A DNA stretch of 64,000 nucleotides, from the NCBI GenBank assembly GCA_026874595.1, contig CM049309.1, positions 92,030,723-92,094,722 of the forward strand, in the 5' to 3' direction. Below are positions 11,179 through 23,109 of this stretch, piece after piece; positions within the stretch are counted from its first letter, which is position 1; the number at the start of each line of letters is the position of its first letter. Below the pieces are notes generated by a model. It ran no database searches. It was not told the origin of the DNA and saw nothing but the letters and a program-made list of their open reading frames with translations. Both the position numbers and the translations under genes were made by a program. Source of the DNA: Sipunculus nudus (lineage: Eukaryota > Annelida > Sipuncula > Golfingiida > Sipunculidae).

Positions 11179-12659
11179 CAGTTGAATTGGGATCCCACCT
11201 GCTCCTGGGCCACTTGTTTATTTGTTTACTCAGATTTTCTGTACCCCCCCCCCCCCCCCCCCATCTGTGGTCAAGCCTCCTTCCTCTTCCCATCAATCGA
11301 AATATATGTTCCTTAGCATGAAGAAAACAAGGAAAATATAGAAATACGATGACCAGTCTAATGCTGCTTGTTCTTAAAATACTTAAAGTAGATCTCAGTT
11401 ATCAGTACATCACAACAGTGAGGGTATACAGGACTCTTCTTCTCAGTCGCGTTATGTATAGCGTTCTTACAACAAGCCACACCATCATGTGACGTCATCG
11501 TGTATTAGCGTTTGAAGTGTTTGACTGCAGCTTTAATCTTTCACCATGGATGGGTGTGGGGCCAAGCTATTAGCTCTGTTCTGCTGCACTTTCCATGGGC
11601 GTGAAACTGGGCAGGGGAAAATTGTGCTAGTTTTGCTCGGAGGTATCAGAACCATGTAAATTAGTGTTTAAAATGCGTGTGTTGGCATAACATGAGTTTC
11701 AGAGATATAACATTTAATTATGTGTTAAATATTTATTTATGTTTAGAGGTTGTTTTAATTTGTAATAATCATTGAAGAACTGATAGTCTAATTGCAAATG
11801 ATTTGTTCATTAAAGGGGCACGTTGTATCTTTATATACTGTACCAATAGGACCAGAACTGATGATTTAATAGTATGTTTATATTAATAAAATATAAAAAA
11901 ATAGATACAATAAATGAAAATTTATAAATATGATAAAGTAAGCAATAAGTAATGTAACAAGCGATTATAATAAAAGAGTATAATAAATACGACTATAATG
12001 TCTGTTCTTGGACCATCATGCTAGTATATAGAGCACAATGTTTGCACCATTGTTTTACACCCTAAACGTTGATATATTACTTCATGTGCAAGTGAATCTT
12101 GATATTTTCCAGTTAGATTGGTCTCCAAGCCCATATTGTTTATTTTCAATTATTAACCAGGTTTATTTAGTTAGGTGATCAACAGATTTATTTTTATTTT
12201 TATATTAAATAATTGGATAGAAATTTAAAATGATATACAAAACAAAAGAAAATGATAAATACATGTGTACTAATCAACAATTAACTCAACAATATCATAG
12301 TTTATTGAAAAAGGCAATATTTATCTCGCATAACAGGCAGGTCATTCTTTAACTCGATGTATGTCTCCTGTCCCTATTAATAGAGTGAGAGTATTATTAT
12401 GGTCTTTGTTGCGAGGGTCCATCTATCTATACGCCTGTGTGAAAAGGAAGGGTTATGTTATATCCTAATTACATTTTTTAAAAAAAAGAAAATAAGTGGG
12501 AGCACATCCAAGACTGCAGAACCTAAGATATGATACGTCACATTAGCCAGGTGCATGCTGGGTATAGGGTTACGAATTCAAGATCGTCTGCCCTTGCAGC
12601 CAAGGGCTGTAATTGATTATTGAAGCCAGCGCTATATATATCAAGCAATACTATCGAAA
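11179..12659. other. Intron 1, unannotated; contains a poly(C) tract
   Basis: A C16 homopolymer lies at about 11247-11262. The rest is AT-rich with no recognisable exon, RNA gene or repeat family. Confidence 0.5.
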
Positions 12660-12918
12660 ATACTAAGCACAGGCGCTTGAATCGCTATTAGTGTAGATTT
12701 CGGTTAAATTTGTTACTCTTCTTGGTCATTTCCTTATAACTTTTACTTATCTTGCCTGTCTATCCCAAATATAAGGTAAATAATAAAGGGCTGGACCATT
12801 TAGTGTGAAAACGCTAGAAAATGTCAGATAAGTAAAAGTTATAAGGAAATGACCCAGAAAAGTAACACTTTTAACCGAAATCTACACTAATAGCAATTCA
12901 AGCGCCTGTGTACTTATT
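12660..12918. repeat. Foldback (long inverted repeat)
   Basis: The left arm (about 12660-12752) and right arm (about 12826-12918) are near-complete reverse complements for over 90 bp, including the shared segments CACAGGCGCTTGAAT, ATTAGTGTAGATTTCGGTTAA and CATTTCCTTATAACTTTTAC. The loop of about 73 bp is unique. Small differences between arms (CGCTATTAG versus TGCTATTAG, TCTTCTTGGTC versus TTTTCTGGGTC) show the arms have begun to diverge. It fits a foldback/MITE or a hairpin-forming inverted duplication. Confidence 0.93.
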
Positions 12919-12959
12919 CATATCCAAAGAAGACATTTACATTTAATGTTAAAATATAT

Positions 12960-13160
12960 CTAACAAACAATTAAGTTGTTTAGTTGAAACGTGGCCGAAA
13001 TTTGACGCGTATACACTGTTGAAACGGGTGGTGCCTTAAAAAAAAGTTTGTTAAAGATTTGAAATTCCCTCGCTCCAGCGAAGACAGAGGTGACAGGTGT
13101 CCAACGAATAAACCACAGAGCAAATGCTACAAGCATCACAATGGTAATGGAACCGTCCAT
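12960..13160 (-). CDS. Possible small secreted peptide or first exon, unknown product
   Basis: A 66-codon frame runs on the - strand from ATG at 13160 to TAG at 12960. Residues 1-29 look like a signal peptide: MDGS, then a hydrophobic ITIVMLVAFALWFI, then small/polar residues ending VFAG. The remaining 37 residues start AREFQIFNKLFF and contain a single Cys, at the very end. The stretch VSTVYTRQ resembles the start of PAN/apple-like modules in molluscan secreted proteins, but that is a weak impression and the following cysteines are missing. It could be a genuine short gene nested antisense in intron 1, a first exon whose later exons were lost, or a chance frame. The foldback ends about 40 bp beyond the stop codon. 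Confidence 0.25.
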   Translation of the reverse strand: MDGSITIVMLVAFALWFIRWTPVTSVFAGAREFQIFNKLFFKAPPVSTVYTRQISATFQLNNLIVC

Positions 13161-13199
13161 GTTCAACCAAATGTTAATGCCGTACCGGCTTGAATACAT

Positions 13200-13726
13200 T
13201 TTACAACATATACACTGATACGTACTCGCCTCTGGATAAACTGTGTCGGCGACTGCAGACGAACAAACAAACAGACCGGTTCATATAAAATATTAAGACG
13301 GGAAGGAGCTATTTGACACTGGAACCACAGCAAACAGTTATACAGAACTTTAAAACTCCGTAAACATTCTACTGCATGTGTCAGATTTTATTCCTTTACA
13401 CAAATCCATGTTTATGTGCCCCCATACCCCCAGTCTGATTGCTTGTATATCCCTCAACAAATGCTTATAACGAATGTGATGATAACATTTGATACCCTTT
13501 TCTTTCTACATCTACAGGCTTTTCCTGAATCGTTAACTATAGGCCTCATGGGTTGAGAGTTTTGCCTGCATGATATCTAAGCTAGATTGAATATTAAACA
13601 CTCTCTTTGTGGTAGCAGATTGAAGACACCCTACGGAAATATGTTTCTCCCATGGATTCAGAAAAATGGGTTGGTATGTCCATTGAGATTCTGCTGTGAA
13701 CAAACCCTAATCATTTATTCAATTGG

Positions 13727-13728
<2 letters not shown>
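13200..13728. other. Intron 1, unannotated
   Basis: No gene, RNA or repeat recognised. Confidence 0.5.
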
Positions 13729-13766
<38 letters not shown>

Positions 13767-13767
13767 G

Positions 13768-13827
<60 letters not shown>
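13729..13827. repeat. (AT)n microsatellite
   Basis: Two AT tracts separated by an ATACATGTTAT interruption. Tyr/Ile ORFs on both strands are produced by it. Confidence 0.97.
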
Positions 13828-13830
<3 letters not shown>

Positions 13831-15593
13831 ACTTAACATACAAAATGCTACACCGTGAGGGAAAAAGAAGAAAAATGTAAAATGCGCAATTCAACCCCCC
13901 AAAAAGGATTGATCGAACGTTACACAGTGGGGCATTAACTAATAGCTCGTGACCAAATAGGCCCAGAGGCAAACTGTGTTATATGTATTGCAGAGTACTA
14001 ATAAATATGAGCCGGTATATAGGCTGATAAAGTATGCTTGTAGTACACAAGTCATTAACATTAATAACATAAACAACAGAGCTACATGGGTAAATATCAA
14101 CCACGTGAGAGGTATTTATTAGAGGAATGAGTTATCAAATAAATGAAAAAATCATTGTGCTTGCCAATCAAAATATAAAAATGCTATTATGAGAAGAGTG
14201 CAAACTATACGAGGAACCATTTATAGATGTATGGGTCTTATCAAGCGCAGATTGCCTACAGTAAAGTCGCAGCCATTTGGAGAGGGTTCAACATAAAACA
14301 CATTGTTGGTGTACAGGAGAATATAGGAACTGACAGCCTTTGAACGTGTGATTCATTCAAAGGGTTAATTGGATTGGGGATTTCTAATGGATGTAGTTAC
14401 GAGATCAGAAAATCTTAATGCTAGCAGCAAATTTGGTTGGTGATATCGTTTTCTTTGATTTCCTTTGTCAGTCTGATGTTAATTTCCTTCACTGGTTTTG
14501 ACAATTTCGTCTGAGGTCATTAGACCGGTCTCAGCCTTAGTTTTTTTGGGGTTGGTTGTCGCCCTGTGAACCATTTCTCTCCGTAAACTATCATCTCCCT
14601 AAACTAATATAGTTTACCCTTATTGTATTATCCAATTCAGGAAAGTGATCAATCTTTCAGCTGTGACTGTCTGGAGTCCGCGCATGCTGTGCGGGCATGT
14701 AGCTTTCAGCATCACAAACAGAAGGTTATCTTGCACTGGGGACATAGACCTGCTCTCATCTGATCACTTCCATTATTTTACTGCCTTCTGGTTTCATGTT
14801 AGCCGCACAAAGATTCGAGGCGCTGTATATAGGCGACGTGGTCTCTTTAATGAACATACAAGTAACCATAAGATAAAAGTTATATGTGAACATTAAGCTT
14901 TCTAGATGTTATGTTTTATATGCATGAAGTTGGGAATCATTCCGGAGTAATAACCTGTTGTTAAGATGATGGAGCGAATCACTAGGATTCTATATATGTC
15001 AATGTTTCTCCGGGGTTTTTTTTCGCCTTTACAGGGTACTCTCGGTCTACGAATCATGTAGAACATTCGCTTCGTATAGTCTTATATCTCGCTTATATCT
15101 GGGCTAGTCCTGTATGTATACCTCCTCTACGAATTCTTCCTGCATTCCTGACGGGTTAATGGACAATCAGACGTTGGTTGTTGCAGACTCATTAGTTGAC
15201 CAATAACATATATATACGCTGACATATAGGCACCACGGTACTGGCAACAAAGACCATTCATTTGTTGTTTGGTCTACCGACTTTTTATAATGCTTGCTCA
15301 AGCTCCCGGGGGAAAAAAATCTGACTGCGGCCCAAAGAGCAGACACCAGTTGAGAAATCTCATAATGCATGGTAGATATACTAATGTATACATGTTAGTA
15401 CCAGGATCATGTTGAATCACCGAATATCTTCTACATACTCAGCACCTGATGTCTGAATCTGATGTGCGCTGGCTCTGACAGTTCCGAATCTCTGACTGTA
15501 TAGGCTCATCCAATTCACCTGATCGGCGACCGATTATATTTTATGCAAACACATTTTTTCACTTCGTATCATGCAGTGAATATTGCTGATTGT
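13828..15593. other. Intron 1, unannotated
   Basis: AT-rich, with no supported gene. A short open stretch near 14645-14896 has two CAG acceptor-like sites but no domain or donor that makes an exon convincing. Confidence 0.45.
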
Positions 15594-16485
15594 TTTTTAG
15601 CTCAGCTGACTGAAAATCATCTGAGCTATAGCGATTACTCTTTGTCCGTCGTCAATCTGTCTGTCATGCCGGCCGTCCGTTAACCAGGCACAAATCGTTA
15701 CCGCTGGACCAGGAATCTCCTAACTTGACATCCAGGGAGGCCCATAAAAAATCTCCTTACAAACCTGAAATTAGGTCTGTTACCCATATCCTCCGAGCTA
15801 TGGGGCTCAGAAGTACCCCCCCCCCCCCCACCGAATAATTAAAATTTGATACAAAAGCTCCAGTATCTGAACGAACAACTAATGCATTGATCACCATGAT
15901 TCTTTGTATGCATATTGATCCTGGGGTGTTTTTCTCTATTTGTGAAACCTTCAAAGTTGCGGTCATCCGTTAACAGGGCACAAATCGTAACCACTGGACC
16001 TGGAATCTTCTACCTTGAGATCAAGGGATGCCCATGAAAAATCTCCTATGAAACCTGAAATTAGGTCTCTGTTACCCATATACTCCGAGCCATTTGGCTT
16101 ATAACTACAGCCTCCCCCCCCCCCCCCAACCCCCAGAATATTTGAACATTTGATACCAAAGCAGGGCACAAATCATAACCATTGGACTTAGAATCTTCTA
16201 ATTTGACATCCTGGGAGGTTCATGAGAATTCTTGGAAACTAAAATGAGGTCTCTGTTACTCACATTTTCCGAGCTATGGGGCTTATAAGCACCCCTTCCC
16301 CCCCCCCCCCCCCCGAATAATTGAAAATTTGATACCAAAGCAGGGCACAAATCATAACCATTGCACCTAGAATCTCATAACTTGAAATCGTGAGAGTACC
16401 TTAAAGTTCTCCGTAGAAACCTGAAATAAGGCCAAAGTGACCTATATTCTCTAAGTTACGGAGCATAATTTCCAGAAATAATGGA
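15594..16485 (+). mobile_element. Dispersed tandem-core repeat, copy B, with shortened units and poly(C) tracts
   Basis: It has the same head (TTAGCTCAGCTGACTGAAAA ... GAGCTATAGCGATTAC) and unit motifs as 9969-11178, in the same orientation. Unit starts (CAGGCACAAATC or CAGGGCACAAATC) fall near 15685, 15975, 16163 and 16343, so successive units are about 290, 190 and 180 bp instead of 335. The later units lack the CTAATGCATTGATC half. Three units carry a run of about 10-18 C at the same place (near 15817, 16110 and 16290), where copy A has only ACCCCCAG-type sequence. Confidence 0.8.
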
Positions 16486-17980
16486 AAATACACACAAATT
16501 GCCAGATTCACTAGGAACGGCTGAATAGGTTATCGTCAAATTTGGTTTGCTTATGGGTTTTGATGAACTTAAGCTAATATGCATGAACGATGATGCCAAC
16601 TACATTATCTTAATTAGTTGCCTGTGCAAGGGCATATTGTCAACATTTCAGTCGGCTTAGCGTCATGACCCTTTGTTCTCTTGTTATCTATTACTTCTCT
16701 GCAATATTATCACTATGCCACTCGAGCACGTATTAGATGTTAGCATTTCCAAGTTATAATTAAAGAGAATTTTTAAGGCAGTGGCGGATGAAAGCACTGT
16801 TCTCTTCTAGTCTTTTGCTATTTGCTTCGGAGGTCTTACCAGATGACTTTTTATCAATCATTAAGCAAGACAAGCCAAGAAATTTCGACTATTGTTAAGC
16901 AGAGAAAGCCAGCTTGTAGATATCAGTACGATTTCTATATAGTACTTTTTTGCCCTTATTTTTTAGAGGGTGTCAAATATTTTAAACAAACAAACGTAAT
17001 TGATAATTTAATAAGTGGATTTTATTTCCTCTTTCAGTAAATAATTAGGCTTTTCTTTCTAATAGACGAGAACATGTCTAAGTGTAATCACCATGTAGAT
17101 GAGAGGGAACATGCTGCAGCTTTCTCGATTGCACACAACTGCCAGACCCAAGAAACCACTTGCGGCGGACTTGGAAGACCTCCCCGGAAGCCAGGGGAGG
17201 GAGGGGATATCTCTGTTTCGTAACTGGGCCGCAGTAGCAGTAAGCTGTTGTGTGAAATGCTGTTCACACCTGGTGTGAGTGGCTGGGATTGTTTCAGGCC
17301 GTTTGTTAGCTTTTGGCCGGTAGCTACAATCGTAACCTGCTGCCCTGGATGGGCCGTACAGCGACAGAGGTGGGTGGGGCTGCGATCCCGATGCAGCAAT
17401 TACTGGACAAAGTGGTCAGTTGGACCGAGTCAGTGACAGCAGTGGGTCGAGGTCAAGCGTCGGTTCTTGATCACGTATACACGGTCTTTTGATGTACTTA
17501 CGCAGACCTTTTCTTACAGAAGAAGCCGCAGGTTTTTGGATGCTTCCCAGGACCTTGGCGGTGCAGTTGTCATTCTTTTGACAACCACATTAGCTTCTGT
17601 TTCTTTGTTTTCTCCAGCTGTCTTACACTTATCTCTCCCAAGAATAATAAACTCACCTTTCTCCTGGCATGGCATCAGAGGTACTATTGGCCTGACGGCA
17701 AAACCATCAGATGACGGCACAATTCTACCAAATAACGGCACAAACCTATCAGCTGACTATGCAAACGTATCAGCTGAGGACCAACGCAAATATCAGCTGA
17801 TGTCGAAGTCCCATCAGGCCATGCGTATCAGCGCAAGGCGTAAGGCAGCCTGAAAATCCCTCAGCCTGACCAAAGCTGCATGTTCCATTATTTTAAATTT
17901 ATATTCAAGTGTAGCTTGTTATATAACTAAGTAACTGTACATAAAACCACCTTTGACAGCGCAGGTAATTTAAGACTGCT
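16486..17980. other. Intron 1, GC-richer stretch with degenerate ATCAGCTGA repeats
   Basis: The stretch 17100-17460 is GC-rich but holds no recognisable exon. From about 17670 to 17850 a degenerate unit of roughly 20-24 bp recurs (ACCATCAGATGACGGCA, ATCAGCTGACTATGCAAACG, ATCAGCTGAGGACCAACGC, ATCAGCTGATGTCGAAG). An open frame from 17467 to 17853 passes through it but shows no domain. I treat it as non-coding. Confidence 0.4.
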
Positions 17981-17986
17981 CATATA

Positions 17987-18043
<57 letters not shown>
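17981..18043. repeat. (AT)n microsatellite
   Basis: Almost pure AT dinucleotides, one TATG interruption. Confidence 0.97.
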
Positions 18044-18049
<6 letters not shown>

Positions 18050-18550
18050 CACCAGATACAAGTGACATTTTGTGAAAAGATATATCCAAAATGTGCAAAT
18101 TAACTGACGTGTTTCCTCTCATCTGTATTGTATATCTGGACATTGGACGTAGCTAAATTGAAACCTGCATCGTGTACATTATTTGAATAATTTTAAATGT
18201 GTGTTTTTTTTTTGTTGCATTCCGACTGTGTGGTCTGTCATTACCATAATAAGTCACCAATGCTTTGTCTAAGAAAGAGATATAATTATACCAGTTTGAT
18301 TTACAACGGTGTGCTTCTTTGGTTTAATTAATATTCCGTGTGTATAGACGCCAACGATTAGCTCCCGTTCGTTAAACTACATGCATCATCATCTGTTAGA
18401 TCTAAAGAAATGGTTACACATTTTTGTGATCGGTTGATGGAGCAGACCAATCGTCTTCAGAGGCAGATCAATAGACGATGAGCAGACATGGATATAAATG
18501 CACACACAATGTCCCATACCGATACATACATGCACACACACACACATACA
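18044..18550. other. Intron 1, unannotated flank of the satellite
   Basis: No gene seen. A short CACA run lies next to the start of the 58-bp array. Confidence 0.5.
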
Positions 18551-21500
18551 GGAGGAATACATGGGTTAAACCAGACTTAGCAGAGTATTAAGACTACTGT
18601 AATAACATGAGAGAATACATGGGTTAAACCAGACTTAGCATAGTATTAAGGCTACTGTAACAACATGGGAGAAATCATGGGTTAAACCAGACTTAGCAGA
18701 GTATTAAGGCTACTGTAACAACATGGGAGAATACATGGGTTAAACCAGACTTAGCAGAGTATTAAGGCTACTGTAACAACATGGGAGAATACATGGGTTA
18801 AACCAGACTTAGCAGAGTATTAAGGCTACTGTAACAACATGGGAGAATACATGGGTTAAACCAGACTTAGCAGAGTATTAAGGCTACTGTAACAACATGG
18901 GACAATACATGGGTTAAACCAGACTTAGCAGAGTATTAAGGCTACTGTAACAACATGGGACAATACATGGGTTAAACCAGACTTAGCAGAGTATTAAGGC
19001 TACTGTAACAACATGGGACAATACATGGGTTAAACCAGACTAAGCAGAGTATTAAGGCTACTGTAACAACATGGGAGAATACATGGGTTAAACCAGACTT
19101 AGCAGAGTATTAAGGCTACTGTAACAACATGGGACAATACATGGGTTAAACCAGACTTAGCAGAGTATTAAGGCTACTGTAACAACATGGGACAATACAT
19201 GGGTTAAACCAGACTAAGCAGAGTATTAAGACTACTGTAACAACATGGGAGAATACATTGGTTAAACCAGACTTAGCAGAGTATTAAGGCTACTGTCACA
19301 ACATTGGAGAATACATGGGTTAAACCAGACTTAGCAGAGTATTAAGGCTACTGTAACAACATGGGAGAAATCATGGGTTAAACCAGACTTAGCAGAGTAT
19401 TAAGGCTACTGTAACAACATGTGAGAATACATGGGTTAAACCAGACTTAGCAGAGTATTAAGGCTACTGTCACAACATTGGAGAATACATGGGTTAAACC
19501 AGACTTAGCAGAGTATTAAGGCTACTGTCACAACATTGGAGAATACATGGGTTAAACCAGACTTAGCAGAGTATTAAGGCTACTGTAACAACATGTGAGA
19601 ATACATGGGTTAAACCAGACTTAGCAGAGTATTAAGGCTACTGTCACAACATTGGAGAATACATGGGTTAAACCAGACTTAGCAGAGTATTAAGGCTACT
19701 GTCACAACATTGGAGAATACATGGGTTAAACCAGACTTAGCAGAGTATTAAGGCTACTGTAACAACATGGTAGAATACATGGGTTAAACCAGACTTAGCA
19801 GAGTATTAAGGCTACTGTAACAACATGGTAGAATACATGGGTTAAACCAGACTTAGCAGAGTATTAAGGCTACTGTAACAACATGGTAGAATACATGGGT
19901 TAAACCAGACTTAGCAGAGTATTAAGGCTACTGTAACAACATGGTAGAATACATGGGTTAAACCAGACTTAGCAGAGTATTAAGGCTACTGTAACAACAT
20001 GGTAGAATACATGGGTTAAACCAGACTTAGCAGAGTATTAAGGCTACTGTAACAACATGGTAGAATACATGGGTTAAACCAGACTTAGCAGAGTATTAAG
20101 GCTACTGTCACAACATTGGAGAATACATGGGTTAAACCAGACTTAGCAGAGTATTAAGGCTACTGTCACAACATTGGAGAATACATGGGTTAAACCAGAC
20201 TTAGCAGAGTATTAAGGCTACTGTCACAACATTGGAGAATACATGGGTTAAACCAGACTTAGCAGAGTATTAAGGCTACTGTCACAACATTGGAGAATAC
20301 ATGGGTTAAACCAGACTTAGCAGAGTATTAAGGCTACTGTCACAACATTGGAGAATACATGGGTTAAACCAGACTTAGCAGAGTATTAAGGCTACTGTCA
20401 CAACATTGGAGAATACATGGGTTAAACCAGACTTAGCAGAGTATTAAGGCTACTGTAACAACATGGTAGAATACATGGGTTAAACCAGACTTAGCAGAGT
20501 ATTAAGGCTACTGTAACAACATGGTAGAATACATGGGTTAAACCAGACTTAGCAGAGTATTAAGGCTACTGTAACAACATGGTAGAATACATGGGTTAAA
20601 CCAGACTTAGCAGAGTATTAAGGCTACTGTAACAACATGGTAGAATACATGGGTTAAACCAGACTTAGCAGAGTATTAAGGCTACTGTAACAACATGGTA
20701 GAATACATGGGTTAAACCAGACTTAGCAGAGTATTAAGGCTACTGTAACAACATGGTAGAATACATGGGTTAAACCAGACTTAGCAGAGTATTAAGGCTA
20801 CTGTCACAACATTGGAGAATACATGGGTTAAACCAGACTTAGCAGAGTATTAAGGCTACTGTCACAACATTTGAGAATACATGGGTTAAACCAGACTTAG
20901 CAGAGTATTAAGGCTACTGTCACAACATTGGAGAATACATGGGTTAAACCAGACTTAGCAGAGTATTAAGGCTACTGTCACAACATTGGAGAATACATGG
21001 GTTAAACCAGACTTAGCAGAGTATTAAGGCTACTGTCACAACATTGGAGAATACATGGGTTAAACCAGACTTAGCAGAGTATTAAGGCTACTGTCACAAC
21101 ATTGGAGAATACATGGGTTAAACCAGACTTAGCAGAGTATTAAGGCTACTGTAACAACATGGTAGAATACATGGGTTAAACCAGACTTAGCAGAGTATTA
21201 AGGCTACTGTAACAACATGGTAGAATACATGGGTTAAACCAGACTTAGCAGAGTATTAAGGCTACTGTAACAACATGGTAGAATACATGGGTTAAACCAG
21301 ACTTAGCAGAGTATTAAGGCTACTGTAACAACATGGTAGAATACATGGGTTAAACCAGACTTAGCAGAGTATTAAGGCTACTGTAACAACATGGTAGAAT
21401 ACATGGGTTAAACCAGACTTAGCAGAGTATTAAGGCTACTGTAACAACATGTGAGAATACATGGGTTAAACCAGACTTAGCAGAGTATTAAGGCTACTGT

Positions 21501-21975
21501 AACAACATGGTAGAATACATGGGTTAAACCAGACTTAGCAGAGTATTAAGGCTACTGTAACAACATGGTAGAATACATGGGTTAAACCAGACTTAGCAGA
21601 GTATTAAGGCTACTGTCACAACATTGGAGAATACATGGGTTAAACCAGACTTAGCAGAGTATTAAGGCTACTGTCACAACATTGGAGAATACATGGGTTA
21701 AACCAGACTTAGCAGAGTATTAAGGCTACTGTAACAACATGTGAGAATACATGGGTTAAACCAGACTTAGCAGAGTATTAAGGCTACTGTCACAACATTG
21801 GAGAATACATGGGTTAAACCAGACTTAGCAGAGTATTAAGGCTACTGTAACAACATGGGAGAATACATGGGTTAAACCAGACTTAGCAGAGTATTAAGGC
21901 TACTGTCACAACATTGGAGAATACATGGGTTAAACCAGACTTAGCAGAGTATTAAGGTTACTGTTACAACGTTCA
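18551..21975. repeat. 58-bp satellite array, about 59 units, with 12-unit higher-order structure
   Basis: The unit is GAATACATGGGTTAAACCAG + ACTTAGCAGAGTATTAAGGC + TACTGTAACAACATGGGA, repeated head-to-tail without spacers for 3.4 kb. Units are almost identical except for the junction, which occurs in classes: AACAACATGGTA (A), CACAACATTGGA (B), AACAACATGTGA (C) and AACAACATGGGA (D). Between about 19.7 and 21.1 kb the order is six A, six B, six A, six B, i.e. a 696-bp higher-order repeat, followed by five A. The left part (before about 19.2 kb) is mostly D, and a B-B-C triplet pattern lies between. The last unit decays at GTTACTGTTACAACGTTC. Every unit has stops in several frames and no promoter is evident. 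The array lies wholly inside intron 1, ending about 275 bp before the micro-exon. Confidence 0.98.
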
Positions 21976-22250
21976 GATCATAGAGGTTCTTCAACAGGAC
22001 AGGTATATTATAGATTTCTTTAAACAGCCTGTGTGTGGTCTTAGAAGTCCCCGTCCATAGCCTTGTATTGACTTAATTATGTGAAGTGAAGCGTCTGGGT
22101 TTACACTTGTGGTTTCTTCAAGGCTTGGATAAATTATTATATAGTCATCATACGTCTTCTTTTAAATTGTGAGGCGAGTGTGGATTCTATAGCTTAGCCT
22201 GTTATGCGGTGTGTTAAATGTGTTATAATGGATTTCTGTTCTCGTTTCAG
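21976..22250 (+). other. End of intron 1 with acceptor
   Basis: Unique sequence ending in a pyrimidine-rich acceptor (GATTTCTGTTCTCGTTTCAG) immediately before the micro-exon. Confidence 0.6.
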
Positions 22251-22271
22251 ATGCTTGTGTGCGGAGCCGAG
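22251..22271 (+). CDS. Exon 2: 21-bp micro-exon of HYR/sushi protein
   Basis: Twenty-one bases lie between a strong acceptor (TTCTCGTTTCAG) and a consensus donor (GAG|GTGAGT). With phase 1 on both sides it adds residues D-A-C-V-R-S-R without shifting frame, joining the end of the signal peptide (exon 1 also ends in phase 1) to the HYR exon (which also begins in phase 1). It would give the mature protein a short N-terminus with one cysteine. Splice sites and phase are read directly from the sequence. That it is used, and that no other exon lies between it and 55783, is inference. The alternative is a chance pair of splice sites 21 bp apart. Confidence 0.5.
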
Positions 22272-22517
22272 GTGAGTACAGTCAGCTTTGTAATTCACTA
22301 ACTTTTTACCACTTAACAATATGTCCTTATTCCACATGGACTGTTCCTTTCACGACATTACCTGTGTTTGATGCTGCTGGCTTTCTGTTTGCTGTATCCC
22401 GCTAGTTGATGCTCTCTATTCCACACCTTTATCGTTCATATATATATTAAATACAGCAGTTTACAAACTTCTTATTTCTTTAAAAGGCTGCATTTTTTCC
22501 AGATGCAAATTGACGTG
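22272..22517 (+). other. Start of intron 2, unannotated
   Basis: Unique sequence with no feature recognised. Confidence 0.5.

Positions 22518-22561
<44 letters not shown>
22518..22561. repeat. (AT)n(GT)n microsatellite
   Basis: A short AT tract runs into about 17 GT dinucleotides and ends directly at the palindrome-rich repeat that follows. Confidence 0.95.
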
Positions 22562-22564
<3 letters not shown>

Positions 22565-22815
22565 AGGGAAAAATGAGAATCTGGGAAGATCCAGACTCAT
22601 CCCGGGAAGAATGGGAACTCTCATTCTTCCCGAGAAAAATAAGAATCAAGAGACGGTATGAAATGATTCCTGTTCTTCCCGTGGAAAATGAGAATTCCAG
22701 TCTTTCCTAGGTAGATTGAGAATTCTCATTTTCCCGGGAGAGACTGGAATTCAGATTTGAAATTCAAACCTGGGTAAAATGAGAATTGTCATTTATCCTG
22801 AAAAGCACAGGAATC
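22562..22815 (+). repeat. Palindrome-rich GAATTC/CCCGGG repeat, copy 1
   Basis: Built from short self-complementary pieces: ATGAGAATCTGGGAAGAT, CCCGGGAAGAATGGGAA, CTCATTCTTCCCGAGAA, GAGAATTCTCATTTTCCCGGG. A central AAGAATCAAGAGACGGTATG is shared with 23110-23300 (AGAATCAAGTCATGGTATG). Each copy sits against a dinucleotide tract. It is non-coding. Confidence 0.75.
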
Positions 22816-23109
22816 ATTTAGGACAACTGTTAACTCTTTTAATTTTTTATTTTTTTTTGTCTATCTTACCTCGTTTTCAGAGAGAAACTTGGATTATCTT
22901 TCTTTCACAGAAATTCTGGACTGTTCAAGTAGTAAAAAAAAAAACTCAAATAAAATAGAATAATGTGAATAAGATATGATGCTTTCAATTGCAAGTTCAG
23001 ATAAGTGTTATATATATATATATAAAACAAGTTTCTTCATTAATAACATAAACATCTGGTTATAAAAGTAAAAAATGCAAAATGAACCTGCCTTACCTAA
23101 AGGATATCA
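22816..23109. other. Spacer between the two palindrome-rich repeats
   Basis: AT-rich with homopolymer A and T runs and a small (AT)n tract near 23010. No gene seen. Confidence 0.5.

Noticed and set aside
18551-21975. CRISPR-like regular repeats
   Set aside because: The units abut without unique spacers, the period is 58 bp with variant blocks, and the context is eukaryotic: a satellite.
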